Assembly: GCF_002192455.1 (NCBI RefSeq)
Contig: NZ_CP021744.1
Coordinates: 6,171,501 to 6,235,500 of the forward strand
Reading direction: 5' to 3'
Source: Streptomyces albireticuli
Lineage (GTDB): Bacteria > Actinomycetota > Actinomycetes > Streptomycetales > Streptomycetaceae
Length of the DNA stretch: 64,000 nt
The stretch's first letter is position 1. Every line of letters starts with the position of its first letter. Below the pieces are notes generated by a model, which worked only from the letters and a program-made list of their open reading frames with translations, did not search any database and was not told where the DNA came from. A program made the position numbers and the translations under genes. Shown one piece after another: positions 34,442 to 41,831 of the stretch.

Positions 34442-36000
34442 CTTCCCCGGTCGACACCCCCACCGGCGGCGCCCCGGCCGCCGAGGCACCCCGCCCCGGG
34501 CGCTGGCTGGCCCTCGCCGTCCTCGTCCTGGCCGTCCTCCTCGTCGCCGTCGACGCGACCGTCCTCGGCCTCGCCACGCCCTTCCTCAGCGAGGACCTGC
34601 GCCCCTCGGGCACCCAGCTGCTGTGGATCGGCGACGTCTACTCCTTCGTCATCGCCGGCCTCCTGGTGTCCATGGGCAGCCTCGGCGACCGGATCGGCCG
34701 CAAGAAGCTCCTGCTCTGCGGCGCGGTCGCGTTCGGCGCGGTGTCCGTGCTCAACGCCTACGCCACCAGTCCCGAGATGATGATCGCCGCCCGGGCCCTG
34801 CTCGGCGTGGCGGGCGCGACCCTGATGCCGTCCACCCTCGCGCTCATCCGCAACCTCTTCCACGACCCCAAGGAGCGCAGCCTCGCCATCGGCATCTGGG
34901 GCGCCATGGCCTCCGCCGGCGCGGCCGTCGGCCCGGTCGTGGGCGGCGTCCTGCTCCAGAACTTCTGGTGGGGATCGGTCTTCCTGATCAACCTGCCGGT
35001 GATGGCCGTGCTGGTGCTCGTCGGCATCAAGCTGCTGCCCGAGTCGCGCGACCCCGCGCCCGGCCCCTGGGACATGCCGAGCGTCCTGCTGTCGATGGTC
35101 GGCATCGTGGCGATCGTCTACGCCATCAAGGAGGCGGCCGCGTACGGCTTCCGCTGGCACTTCCTGCTCGCGGGCGTCCTCGGCGCGCTGGCCCTGATCC
35201 GGTTCGTGCGGCGGCAGCTCAAGCTGCCCAAGCCCCTGCTGGACATGCGGCTCTTCCACCACCGGGGCTTCTCGGGGGCGGTCCTCGCCGACCTGCTGAC
35301 CGTGCTCGGCCTGTCCGGGCTGGTGTTCTTCCTGTCCCAGTTCCTCCAGCTGGTCCAGGGCCGTAACCCGCTGGAGGCGGGGCTCGCCGAGCTGCCCGCC
35401 GCGGTCGGCGCCGTGACCGCGGGCCTGCTCGCCGGGAAGGCGGCACGCCGCTGGTCGGTGCGGTCGGTGGTGGCCGGCGGGCTCGCGGCGATCGGCGTCG
35501 CGCTCGCGGTGCTCGTCCTGCTGCACGCGGACACCGCCTACCCGGTCCTCGGCGTGGCCCTGCTGCTCGTCGGGGTCGGCGCGGGCTTCTCCTTCACCGT
35601 CACCGCCGACGTGATCCTCTCCAGCGTGCCCAAGGAGCAGGCGGGCTCCGCCTCGGCGGTCTCGGAGACGGCGTACGAGCTCGGCGCGGCGCTCGGCATC
35701 GCGCTCCTGGGCTCGATCGTCACCGGTGTCTACCGCGGCTTCGACACCCCCGCCGGGGTGCCGGCGAAGGCGGCCTCGGACGCCCACGACTCGCTCGGCG
35801 GAGCGGTCGAGGCGGCCGCCGAACTGCCGGGCGGCACCGGCGGGGCGCTGCTGGCCTCCGCGCAGGACGCGTTCGTCGAGGGCCTGCGGATCGCCGCCGG
35901 GGCCGGCGCGCTGGTTCTGCTCGGCACCGCCGTCGCGGCCTGGTTCCTGCTGCGCGGCCAGAAGCTCGAAGAGGGCGCCGGAGGCGCTCCCGAGCACTGA
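34438..36000 (+). CDS. MFS transporter, DHA2 (14-TMS) drug efflux family
   Basis: A 520-residue transporter with fourteen hydrophobic helices. The N-terminal LALAVLVLAVLLVAVDATVLGLATPFLSEDL carries the D-x-T-(V/I)-x-x-x-A-(L/T)-P motif D1, and GSLGDRIGRKKLLLCGAV the loop 2-3 motif A. GAAVGPVVGGVLLQNFWWGSVFLINLP is motif C, typical of proton antiporters for drugs (QacA/SmvA/LfrA group). It probably exports cationic or dye-like compounds. GTG at 34438 overlaps the tetR stop, giving translational coupling and shared control from the palindromic promoter. A strong terminator follows. Confidence 0.92.
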   Translation: MTSPVDTPTGGAPAAEAPRPGRWLALAVLVLAVLLVAVDATVLGLATPFLSEDLRPSGTQLLWIGDVYSFVIAGLLVSMGSLGDRIGRKKLLLCGAVAFGAVSVLNAYATSPEMMIAARALLGVAGATLMPSTLALIRNLFHDPKERSLAIGIWGAMASAGAAVGPVVGGVLLQNFWWGSVFLINLPVMAVLVLVGIKLLPESRDPAPGPWDMPSVLLSMVGIVAIVYAIKEAAAYGFRWHFLLAGVLGALALIRFVRRQLKLPKPLLDMRLFHHRGFSGAVLADLLTVLGLSGLVFFLSQFLQLVQGRNPLEAGLAELPAAVGAVTAGLLAGKAARRWSVRSVVAGGLAAIGVALAVLVLLHADTAYPVLGVALLLVGVGAGFSFTVTADVILSSVPKEQAGSASAVSETAYELGAALGIALLGSIVTGVYRGFDTPAGVPAKAASDAHDSLGGAVEAAAELPGGTGGALLASAQDAFVEGLRIAAGAGALVLLGTAVAAWFLLRGQKLEEGAGGAPEH

Positions 36001-36034
36001 GCAGGCCAAAGCTCAAACGAGCAGCAAACCGCAT

Positions 36035-36065
36035 CACAGGCCGGGGCGGCAAGCCCCGGCCTGTG
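36035..36065 (+). terminator. 13-bp hairpin after the DHA2 exporter
   Basis: CACAGGCCGGGGC at 36035-36047 pairs perfectly with GCCCCGGCCTGTG at 36053-36065 with loop GGCAA, 35 bases past the stop. Confidence 0.8.
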
Positions 36066-36189
36066 TGACATACGCCGGAAACATATTCCCTTGACGCGAT
36101 CCTTATGTGCGCGCAACGATCTCGACCACTGGTCGACATTGTCGAACACGGGTCGGACGACGAAGTCCGCGTTCAAAGGAATCCCCCAC

Positions 36190-37017
36190 ATGCGTATGCG
36201 CAAGACCGTCAGGTTCCTGCTCGCCGCCGCGGCCACCGCCGCCCTGGGCCTCACCGGCTTCGCGGCCCCCGCCTCCGCCTCGGTCCTCGACATCCCGCCG
36301 CGCGGGGCCAACGACTGGTCCTGCAAGCCCGACTCGGCCCACCCGCAGCCCGTCGTGCTGGTCAACGGCACCTTCAAGCTGATGGCCGAGAACTGGGCGA
36401 AGCTCTCGCCCAAGCTCAAGGAGGCGGGCTACTGCGTCTTCGCCTTCAACTACGGGAACATGGAGACCGCTCCGATCCCGCAGGCCGCGGCCGAGCTCAG
36501 CGACTTCGTCGAGGCCGTGCGGGGCGCGACGGGCGCCGCGAAGGTCGACCTCGTCGGCCACAGCCAGGGCGGCATGCTGCCCCGCTACTACGTGAAGTTC
36601 CTCGGCGGCGCGGACAAGGTCGACGACCTCGTCGGCATCGTCCCCTCCAACCACGGCACCAAGAACCCGCTCGCCGTCCCGGCCGGCTGGACCATCTGCC
36701 CCTCCTGCGTCGACCAGCAGTGGGACTCGCCGCTGATGCGCAAGCTCAACGCCGGCGAGGAGACCCCGGCCGGCCCCGACTACACGGTCATCACCACCCG
36801 CTACGACGAGGTCGTGATCCCGTACACCAGCGCGCTGCTCACCGGCCCGAAGGAGCACCTCACCAACATCGTGCTCCAGGACAAGTGCCCGCTGGACCTC
36901 TACATGCACGACCAGGCCACCAAGGACCCGGTCGTCGCCCAGTGGGTGCTCGACGCCCTGGCGCACGAAGGCCCGGCCGACCCGGGCTTCCAGCCCCAGT
37001 GCATCGGCCGGGCCTGA
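36190..37017 (+). CDS. Secreted alpha/beta-hydrolase lipase/esterase (class 2 lipase-like)
   Basis: A 275-residue exported esterase. The signal peptide is about 32 residues (MRMRKTVRFLLAAAATAALG, then GFAAPASAS with a likely cut after ASA). The mature enzyme shows PVVLVNGTFKLMAENWAKL at the oxyanion strand, the nucleophile elbow DLVGHSQGGMLPRYY, and probable Asp and His near the end (YMHDQAT). It resembles LipA/EstA lipases that cleave short- to medium-chain esters. Cysteines in DWSC, CPSC and DKCPL suggest disulfides. ATG at 36190 follows AAAGGA; an upstream frame from 36091 lacks signal character and is rejected. Confidence 0.85.
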   Translation: MRMRKTVRFLLAAAATAALGLTGFAAPASASVLDIPPRGANDWSCKPDSAHPQPVVLVNGTFKLMAENWAKLSPKLKEAGYCVFAFNYGNMETAPIPQAAAELSDFVEAVRGATGAAKVDLVGHSQGGMLPRYYVKFLGGADKVDDLVGIVPSNHGTKNPLAVPAGWTICPSCVDQQWDSPLMRKLNAGEETPAGPDYTVITTRYDEVVIPYTSALLTGPKEHLTNIVLQDKCPLDLYMHDQATKDPVVAQWVLDALAHEGPADPGFQPQCIGRA

Positions 37018-37057
37018 GAACCCGGGGGAGTGCGGGATGTGCGGGAGGAGGTGGCCG

Positions 37058-37735
37058 TCAGGCGGCCTTCTTCTCCCGCGCCTTGGTGGCGTACATGTCC
37101 ACGTACTCCTGACCCGACAGGCTCATGACCTCGCTCATCACCTCGTCGGTGACGGCGCGCAGCACATAGCGGTCGCGGTCCATGCCCTCGTAGCGGGCGA
37201 AGTCCAGCGGCTCGCCGAAGCGCACGGTCACCGGGGCCAGCCGCAGCCGGCCCTTGCCGCCCGGCTGGACCTTGTCCATGCCGAGCATCGCGAACGGGAC
37301 CACCGGGGCGCCGGTCATCAGCGTCAGCCGGGCGATGCCGGTCCGGCCGCGGTAGAGGCGGCCGTCGGGGGAGCGGGTGCCCTCGGGGTAGATCCCGAAG
37401 ACATTGCCCTCGTCCAGCACCCGGCGGCCGGTCATCAGCGCCGCGACACCGCCGCGGCCGCCGTCACGGTCCACCGGGATCATGCCGGAGCTGGTGAAGA
37501 ACCAGGCCATCAGCCGGCCCTTGACGCCCTTGCCCGTGACGTACTCGTCCTTGCCGATGAAGAACACCTGACGCTTGACGACCAGCGCGAGGAACAGCGA
37601 GTCGACGAACGTCACATGGCTGCCGGCCAGGATCACCGGCCCGGTGCCCGGGATGTGCTCCGCGCCCTCGACCTTCGGGCGGTACAGGACGCGCATGAGC
37701 AATCCGAGAAACGCCTTGAGCAAGATGCGGGACAA
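37058..37735 (-). CDS. 1-acyl-sn-glycerol-3-phosphate acyltransferase family (225 aa)
   Basis: A PlsC-fold acyltransferase with the catalytic HX4D as AGSHVTFVDSLFLAL, the lysophosphatidate-binding block YPEGTRSPDGRLYRGRTG, and a membrane-contacting N-terminus (LLKAFLGLLMRVLY). It transfers an acyl chain to lysophosphatidic acid or a related lipid at the inner membrane face. The start codon is TTG at 37735 with GGAGGG just upstream. It is convergent with the secreted lipase and divergent from glpQ. Together these three genes concern lipids and glycerophosphodiesters, though they are separately transcribed. Confidence 0.9.
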   Translation of the reverse strand: MSRILLKAFLGLLMRVLYRPKVEGAEHIPGTGPVILAGSHVTFVDSLFLALVVKRQVFFIGKDEYVTGKGVKGRLMAWFFTSSGMIPVDRDGGRGGVAALMTGRRVLDEGNVFGIYPEGTRSPDGRLYRGRTGIARLTLMTGAPVVPFAMLGMDKVQPGGKGRLRLAPVTVRFGEPLDFARYEGMDRDRYVLRAVTDEVMSEVMSLSGQEYVDMYATKAREKKAA

Positions 37736-37841
37736 CGGGCCCTCCGGTCGTGGTGGTCGTGCGGCGCATGCCTGCGCAGGGGGAGACCATACTCGCCGGT
37801 ACCCGTGGTGCGCACACCAGGTTTACGCGGCGATACGGAGT

Positions 37842-37873
37842 GTTGACGTGAGTTTGCACCCCGTTTGACCTTC
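37842..37873 (+). promoter_or_regulatory. Candidate PHO box upstream of glpQ
   Basis: GTTGACG (37842), GTTTGCACCCC (37852-37862) and GTTTGACCTTC (37863-37873) form near-consecutive 10-11-base units with a shared GTTxxxC core. This resembles the 11-nt direct-repeat PHO boxes bound by PhoP in Streptomyces. glpQ genes are known PhoP targets in that genus. The match is imperfect, and binding is inferred. Confidence 0.35.
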
Positions 37874-37962
37874 GTCTCCCCATCCGAAAGTCGCACGTGT
37901 CTACGATCGGCGCGGCGGAAAGGTGCCGGACGGGCACCGCACACGCAGAACGAGGAGTTTTT

Positions 37963-39135
37963 ATGGAGCAGGGACAGCGGCCGGGCAGGCGCAGCCTTCT
38001 GGGGGCCGCCGCGGCCCTCGGCGCGGGGGCGGTCGTCCTCGGCGGCGGCGCGGGCCAGGCCTCGGCCGCCCCGCGCGGGCAGGGGCACGGCGGCCACGGT
38101 GACTCGGGCTCGTACAAGGACCTGCCGGTCCCGACCGTCGTCGGCCACCGCGGCGGCAGCGGCTACCGCCCCGAGCACACCCTCGGCTCCTACCAGTTCG
38201 CCCTCGACAACGGCGCGGACGTCATCGAGCAGGACCTCGTGCCCACCAAGGACGGCCACCTCGTCTGCCGTCACGAGAACGACATCACCGGCACCACCGA
38301 TGTCGCCTCGCACCCGGAGTTCGCCTCCCGCAAGACGACCAAGACCGTCGACGGCGAGGCCCACACCGGCTGGTTCACCGAGGACTTCACCCTGGCCGAG
38401 CTGCGGACGCTCCGTGCCAAGGAGCGCATCCCCGGCACCCGCGGCCACAACACCCTCTACGACGGCCGCTGGCAGGTGCCCACCTTCGAAGAGGTCCTGA
38501 AGTGGGCCGACGAGCAGGGCCGCAAGCGCGGCCGGCGGGTCTGGCTGCACATCGAGACCAAGCACCCCACGTACTTCCGCAAGGCGGGCCTCGGCCTGGA
38601 GGAGCGCCTCGCCAAGCTGCTGCGCCGCTACGGCCGCTCGGGCCGCAACTCCCACACCTTCCTCCAGTCCTTCGAGCCCAGCAGCCTCCAGCGGCTGAAC
38701 AAGCTGGGCGTCGACTGCCCCAAGGTGCTCCTGCTCGACGACCTCACCACCCAGCCCTGGGACTTCGTCGAGGCCAAGGACCCGCGCACGGTAGCCGACC
38801 TCATCACGCCCAAGGGCCTGCGGTGGGTCGCGGGCTTCGCCCAGGGCATCGGCCCGTGGCTGAACCTGGTCATCCCCCGGGACAAGAACGACCGGCTCAC
38901 CAAGCCCACCACGCTGGTGCGGGACTCCCACGCCGCCGGGCTGATCGTGCACCCCTACACCATGCGCAACGAGAACAGCTTCCTGCCGGCGGACTTCCGG
39001 CGCGGCACCGACCCCAACGCTTACGGCGACGTCTTCGGCGCGTTCAAGACGTACTTCGCCACCGGCATCGACGGGATCTTCTCGGACAACTGCGACACGG
39101 CGGCGCTGGCCCGCGCCGACTTCGTCAAGCGCTGA
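37963..39135 (+). CDS. glpQ: Secreted glycerophosphodiester phosphodiesterase
   Basis: A 390-residue exported enzyme with a Tat signal: RPGRRSLLGAAAALGAGAVV, with a likely cut near QASAA. The GDPD catalytic start is TVVGHRGGSGYRPEHTLGSY, containing the first catalytic His and Arg plus Glu, followed by GADVIEQDLVPTKDGHLVCRHEND with the metal-binding Glu/Asp and second His. WLHIETKHP and GIDGIFSDNCD complete the barrel. It releases sn-glycerol-3-phosphate from deacylated phospholipids outside the cell, a phosphate-scavenging role. ATG at 37963 has GAGGAG upstream. A candidate PHO box lies about 100 bases upstream. Confidence 0.93.
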   Translation: MEQGQRPGRRSLLGAAAALGAGAVVLGGGAGQASAAPRGQGHGGHGDSGSYKDLPVPTVVGHRGGSGYRPEHTLGSYQFALDNGADVIEQDLVPTKDGHLVCRHENDITGTTDVASHPEFASRKTTKTVDGEAHTGWFTEDFTLAELRTLRAKERIPGTRGHNTLYDGRWQVPTFEEVLKWADEQGRKRGRRVWLHIETKHPTYFRKAGLGLEERLAKLLRRYGRSGRNSHTFLQSFEPSSLQRLNKLGVDCPKVLLLDDLTTQPWDFVEAKDPRTVADLITPKGLRWVAGFAQGIGPWLNLVIPRDKNDRLTKPTTLVRDSHAAGLIVHPYTMRNENSFLPADFRRGTDPNAYGDVFGAFKTYFATGIDGIFSDNCDTAALARADFVKR

Positions 39136-39151
39136 CTCCTCCGGGGCGGCC

Positions 39152-39185
39152 GTGGGGGCGGTCCGGCGAGGCCGGCCGCCCCCAC
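39152..39185 (+). terminator. Hairpin after glpQ
   Basis: GTGGGGGCGG at 39152-39161 pairs with CCGCCCCCAC at 39176-39185. An inner CCGG/CCGG pairing and five-base loop complete it, 17 bases past the stop. Confidence 0.75.
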
Positions 39186-39273
39186 CGGTCGCCTCGCCGG
39201 GTCACCTCACCCGTAGGGGTGGTTACCCGGTGTCGCCGAAACCGGCCGGGCCGGGGCGCACGTCCCGACCCGC

Positions 39274-39804
39274 ATGACACCGAACGATCTTCTGACCTCG
39301 CTCCGGCCCCTGCTGGCCGCCGAGTGCGCGGCGGAGGCACCGGCCGCGGGCGTCGAGGCCGCTGACCTCGAACAGGCTGTCTGGGTGCGGGTGCTGAGCG
39401 ACAGCCGCCCGCAGTGCGGCCGCCCGGCCGCGTCCGCCGCCCGGTTACGCGCGGCGGTACGGGCCGAGGCCCGCTCCGCCCGCCGCCGGGCGCGCCGCGA
39501 GGTGCTCTACGACCCGACCCACTCCGAACCCTCCGGCGGCCCGGAGTCGGGGGTCGAACACGCGGTGCTGGCCGCCGAGGAGGGCCGGGTGCTCCGCGCG
39601 GCCGTGCGCCGGCTGCCCGGCCGCTGCCCCCGGCTGCTCGGCGCGCTGCTTTCCCGCCACGACCCGACCTACCGGGAAATCGCAGGCGAGTTGGGAATGT
39701 CACAAGGATCTTTGGGGCCGGTGCGTTCCCGTTGCCTTGGTTGCTTGCGCAGAATGCTCACGGCGGAGGTTGCGGCTCCTGGACGTTGGGGAAAGGAGCG
39801 GTAG
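39274..39804 (+). CDS. Small sigma-70 family (ECF-like) sigma factor (176 aa)
   Basis: The C-terminal half is a sigma region 4 helix-turn-helix: RVLRAAVRRLPGRCPRLLGALL, then YREIAGELGMSQGSLGPVRSRCLGCLRRML. The N-terminal half fits a reduced region 2 (EAADLEQAVWVRVLSDS, then RLRAAVRAEARSARRRARRE). It is close to small Streptomyces sigma factors of this length. Region 2 is weakly conserved, so promoter melting may rely on a partner, or the protein may act as a DNA-binding regulator. No anti-sigma gene is adjacent. A GNAT gene follows about 80 bases downstream. Confidence 0.75.
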   Translation: MTPNDLLTSLRPLLAAECAAEAPAAGVEAADLEQAVWVRVLSDSRPQCGRPAASAARLRAAVRAEARSARRRARREVLYDPTHSEPSGGPESGVEHAVLAAEEGRVLRAAVRRLPGRCPRLLGALLSRHDPTYREIAGELGMSQGSLGPVRSRCLGCLRRMLTAEVAAPGRWGKER

Positions 39805-39886
39805 ACGACCGGCGCCATGGAGGCGACGCGCATCCGCGCCGGCTCCTGTCAGGGCGGACCGAACCGAAAAGGGGAGGCGTGCGCAC

Positions 39887-40390
39887 ATGGGCATGAGCGT
39901 GACCCTCGCTGCGGCGACCGAGGACGACGCCGAGCGGATCCTCAAACTCCAGTACCTCTGCTTCCAGGAAGAGGCCGAGCTCTACGGCGACTACTCCCTC
40001 GAACCCCTCACCCAGAGCCTCGCCGCGCTGCGGACGGAGCTCGCCGCCGGTCTGGTGCTCGTCGCCCGGCTCGGCGACGAGGTCGTCGGCTCGGCGCGCG
40101 GCACGGTGGGCGAGGACGGCACGGCCCTGATCTCCGGGCTGATGGTGCACCCGCGGATGCAGCGGCACGGCCTGGGCGGGCGCCTGCTCGCGGCCATCGA
40201 GGAACGCCTGGCCGCGGAGCGGTCGGCGGACCGGTACCGGCTGGCGACGGGGCACCGGAACGAGCGGACGCTGCGGCTGTACCGGGGGTGGGGGTACGAG
40301 CGGGTGGCGGTGGAGCGGGTCACGGGGAAGCGGTCCGTGGTCACGCTGGAGAAGGTGGCGGTGCCGGCGAAGGAGCCGGCGCGGGTCTAG
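39887..40390 (+). CDS. GNAT family N-acetyltransferase (167 aa)
   Basis: One GNAT domain: MSVTLAAATEDDAERILKLQ at the start, then VLVARLGDEVVGSARGTV and the acetyl-CoA loop LISGLMVHPRMQRHGLGGRLLAAIEERL. NERTLRLYRGWGYERVAVER forms the last strands. The pattern is that of small-molecule or ribosomal-type acetyltransferases, substrate unknown. ATG at 39887 has GGGGAGG nine bases upstream; the second ATG at 39893 is also possible. It is probably co-transcribed with the sigma-like gene. Confidence 0.88.
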   Translation: MGMSVTLAAATEDDAERILKLQYLCFQEEAELYGDYSLEPLTQSLAALRTELAAGLVLVARLGDEVVGSARGTVGEDGTALISGLMVHPRMQRHGLGGRLLAAIEERLAAERSADRYRLATGHRNERTLRLYRGWGYERVAVERVTGKRSVVTLEKVAVPAKEPARV

Positions 40391-40442
40391 GCGCCGGGGC
40401 CCCGCCCCGGACCCCGGTCCCCGGGTGCCGGACGGGCTGGGA

Positions 40443-40871
40443 TCAGCCCGTCCCGCCAGGGACGCCCCGCCGCAGCCACACCATCGCCGTCACCGGCAGG
40501 ATCACCGGGATGAAGAGGTAGCCCATCCCGTAGTCGGACCACACCGTCGCGTCGGGGAAGGCCGACGGCGCGACGAGGGTCCAGGTGCCGACGACGAGGA
40601 CGCCGGCCAGCTCGGCGGCGCAGCAGACCAGCGCCGCCTTGCGGGCGGCCGGCCCGCCGCGGACCAGGGAGTAGGTGATGAAGGCGTACACCACGGCGGC
40701 GATCGCCGACAGGACGTACGCCAGGGGGGCCCGGCCGAAGTCCATGAGCATCTGGACGACCGAGCGGGACGCCGCGGCCACGGTGAACACGCCGTAGAGC
40801 CAGACCAGCAGCCGCCCCGGCCCCTGGCCGAGGTCGAAGCCGGGCTTCTCTTCCGTCACGGGTCCGGACAC
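40443..40871 (-). CDS. Conserved membrane protein, four TM helices (142 aa)
   Basis: Not recognised as a named family. After a soluble N-terminus (VSGPVTEEKPGFDLGQGPGR) it has four hydrophobic segments: LLVWLYGVFTVAAASRSV, LAYVLSAIAAVVYAFITYSL, KAALVCCAAELAGVLVVGTW and GYLFIPVILPVTAMVWL. GTG at 40871 has GGGGAGG upstream and lies 2 bases after the stop of the companion membrane gene, so the two are translated together. The pair probably forms a small membrane complex or paired accessory proteins; no function can be stated. Confidence 0.75.
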   Translation of the reverse strand: MSGPVTEEKPGFDLGQGPGRLLVWLYGVFTVAAASRSVVQMLMDFGRAPLAYVLSAIAAVVYAFITYSLVRGGPAARKAALVCCAAELAGVLVVGTWTLVAPSAFPDATVWSDYGMGYLFIPVILPVTAMVWLRRGVPGGTG

Positions 40872-40873
40872 GG

Positions 40874-41233
40874 TCAGCCTCCCCAGATGTCGTAGAGCCG
40901 TACTTCGAGCACGGCCAGGATGACGGCGCCCGCCGCCACGGTGGCCGAGCCCCAGCGGGTCCGCTCCGCGAGCGACATGAAGCCGGCGGCCGGGACGGCC
41001 GCGGCCGAGCCCAGCAGATAGGCGACGAAGATCGCGGTGCCCTGCGCGGGCCGGTCGCCGCCGCCGAGCCGGACGACGCCGATGACGAGCTGGACCAGGG
41101 CCAGGACCGACACCACGGCCATGCCGATGAAGTGCCAGTCCTTGGTCGGCTGGTCGCGCGAGAAGGCGAAGCCGCACCAGGCGGCCAGCGCGAGGGCGGT
41201 CAGACCGACCGCGAGCGTCAGCGCGTCGATCAC
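40874..41233 (-). CDS. Small conserved membrane protein (119 aa)
   Basis: Four predicted helices: LTLAVGLTALALAAWCGFAF, WHFIGMAVVSVLALVQLVIG, AIFVAYLLGSAAAVPAAGF and SATVAAGAVILAVLEVRLYD. No catalytic or binding motif is seen. It is the first gene of a two-gene minus-strand unit with the 142-aa membrane protein. The start at 41233 (ATG) is followed immediately by the first helix. It is divergent from the met leader, with 310 bases between. Confidence 0.75.
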   Translation of the reverse strand: MIDALTLAVGLTALALAAWCGFAFSRDQPTKDWHFIGMAVVSVLALVQLVIGVVRLGGGDRPAQGTAIFVAYLLGSAAAVPAAGFMSLAERTRWGSATVAAGAVILAVLEVRLYDIWGG

Positions 41234-41480
41234 CGTGGCCCCCGCGCGGCGTGGGCGTGCGGATGGGGCTTGACAAGCATGGGACGACTTTAATGGCCCG
41301 GGGGTCCCGCCCCGCGCGCGGCCCCGGCCCGGGCGCGCGCGGGCGTGGTCTTGGCCACAACGAGCCGGTCCGGCGGCCGGTCCGCGGCCCGTGGGCAGCG
41401 CCCTTCCGGTCCTGTTCCCGCAGGCCGGAGCGGTCCCTCAAGATCATTGACGGTGGCCGCCCGATGTCCACGAAGTGATC
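41234..41480. other. Intergenic stretch without a gene
   Basis: About 250 very GC-rich bases. I see no credible reading frame and only a TTGACG hexamer near 41449. It should carry the promoter of the minus-strand membrane genes near 41234-41290. Confidence 0.4.
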
Positions 41481-41507
41481 AAGCCTGTCCGCTATTCGGA
41501 CAGGCTT
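41481..41507. promoter_or_regulatory. 11-bp perfect inverted repeat just upstream of the met leader promoter
   Basis: AAGCCTGTCCG at 41481-41491 is exactly inverted at 41497-41507 with centre CTATT. It overlaps the probable -35 hexamer TTGGCC (41506-41511) of the leader transcript and no gene ends nearby. An operator is therefore more likely than a terminator. Confidence 0.5.
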
Positions 41508-41543
41508 GGCCGAGCCGCACATCCGTCTGTTTTACTTTCCCGC

Positions 41544-41633
41544 ATGACCACGACGAGCACCCGCACTCTTGCGACCGAGGCGATGACGACGCCCGGTGCT
41601 GCTCGTTGCATGTGTCGAATGTGTGACTGCTGA
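41544..41633 (+). CDS. Cys/Met-rich leader peptide upstream of metNIQ (29 aa)
   Basis: ATG 41544 to TGA 41633 encodes a 29-residue peptide starting MTTTSTRTLATEAMTTPG and ending RCMCRMCDC. The last eight codons hold four cysteines and two methionines, which is far from chance in this genome. A TTTACT hexamer at 41531-41536 ends eight bases before the ATG, with TTGGCC 19 bases further up, so transcription probably starts at the ATG and the peptide is leaderless. Leaderless Cys-rich upstream frames are known in actinobacteria (mycobacteria) as attenuators sensing charged tRNA-Cys. Here the downstream genes are the methionine importer, about 200 bases on. Confidence 0.7.
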   Translation: MTTTSTRTLATEAMTTPGAARCMCRMCDC

Positions 41634-41650
41634 GGGCCCCCGATCCGTGC

Positions 41651-41706
41651 CTCGCGCCCCGAAGCGAGACCCGTAGAGCCCCCGCCACCGGTCCCACCCG
41701 GACCGG
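41651..41706 (+). promoter_or_regulatory. Hairpins downstream of the Cys-rich leader (possible attenuator)
   Basis: CTCGC/GCGAG pairs at 41651-41655 and 41664-41668. CCGGTCC/GGACCGG pairs perfectly at 41688-41694 and 41700-41706 with a five-base loop. They start 17 bases after the leader stop. Ribosome position on the leader could decide which forms, giving attenuation or control of metN translation. No T run is present, so Rho or translational control is as likely as intrinsic termination. Confidence 0.4.
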
Positions 41707-41831
41707 ACGGGTCGCTCCGCCCCCGCGTCACCCCTGACCCCGAGAAGCCGCGCCACGCGCCGCCGGGGCTCACCGATGCCGCGTTCCGCAATGCATGCCC
41801 GTGCCGGCACCCCACCGCCGCGCACTCGACA

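Noticed and set aside
41508..41831. SAM riboswitch upstream of metNIQ
   Set aside because: No SAM-I or SAM-II core is visible; the Cys/Met-rich leader peptide explains the long leader better.
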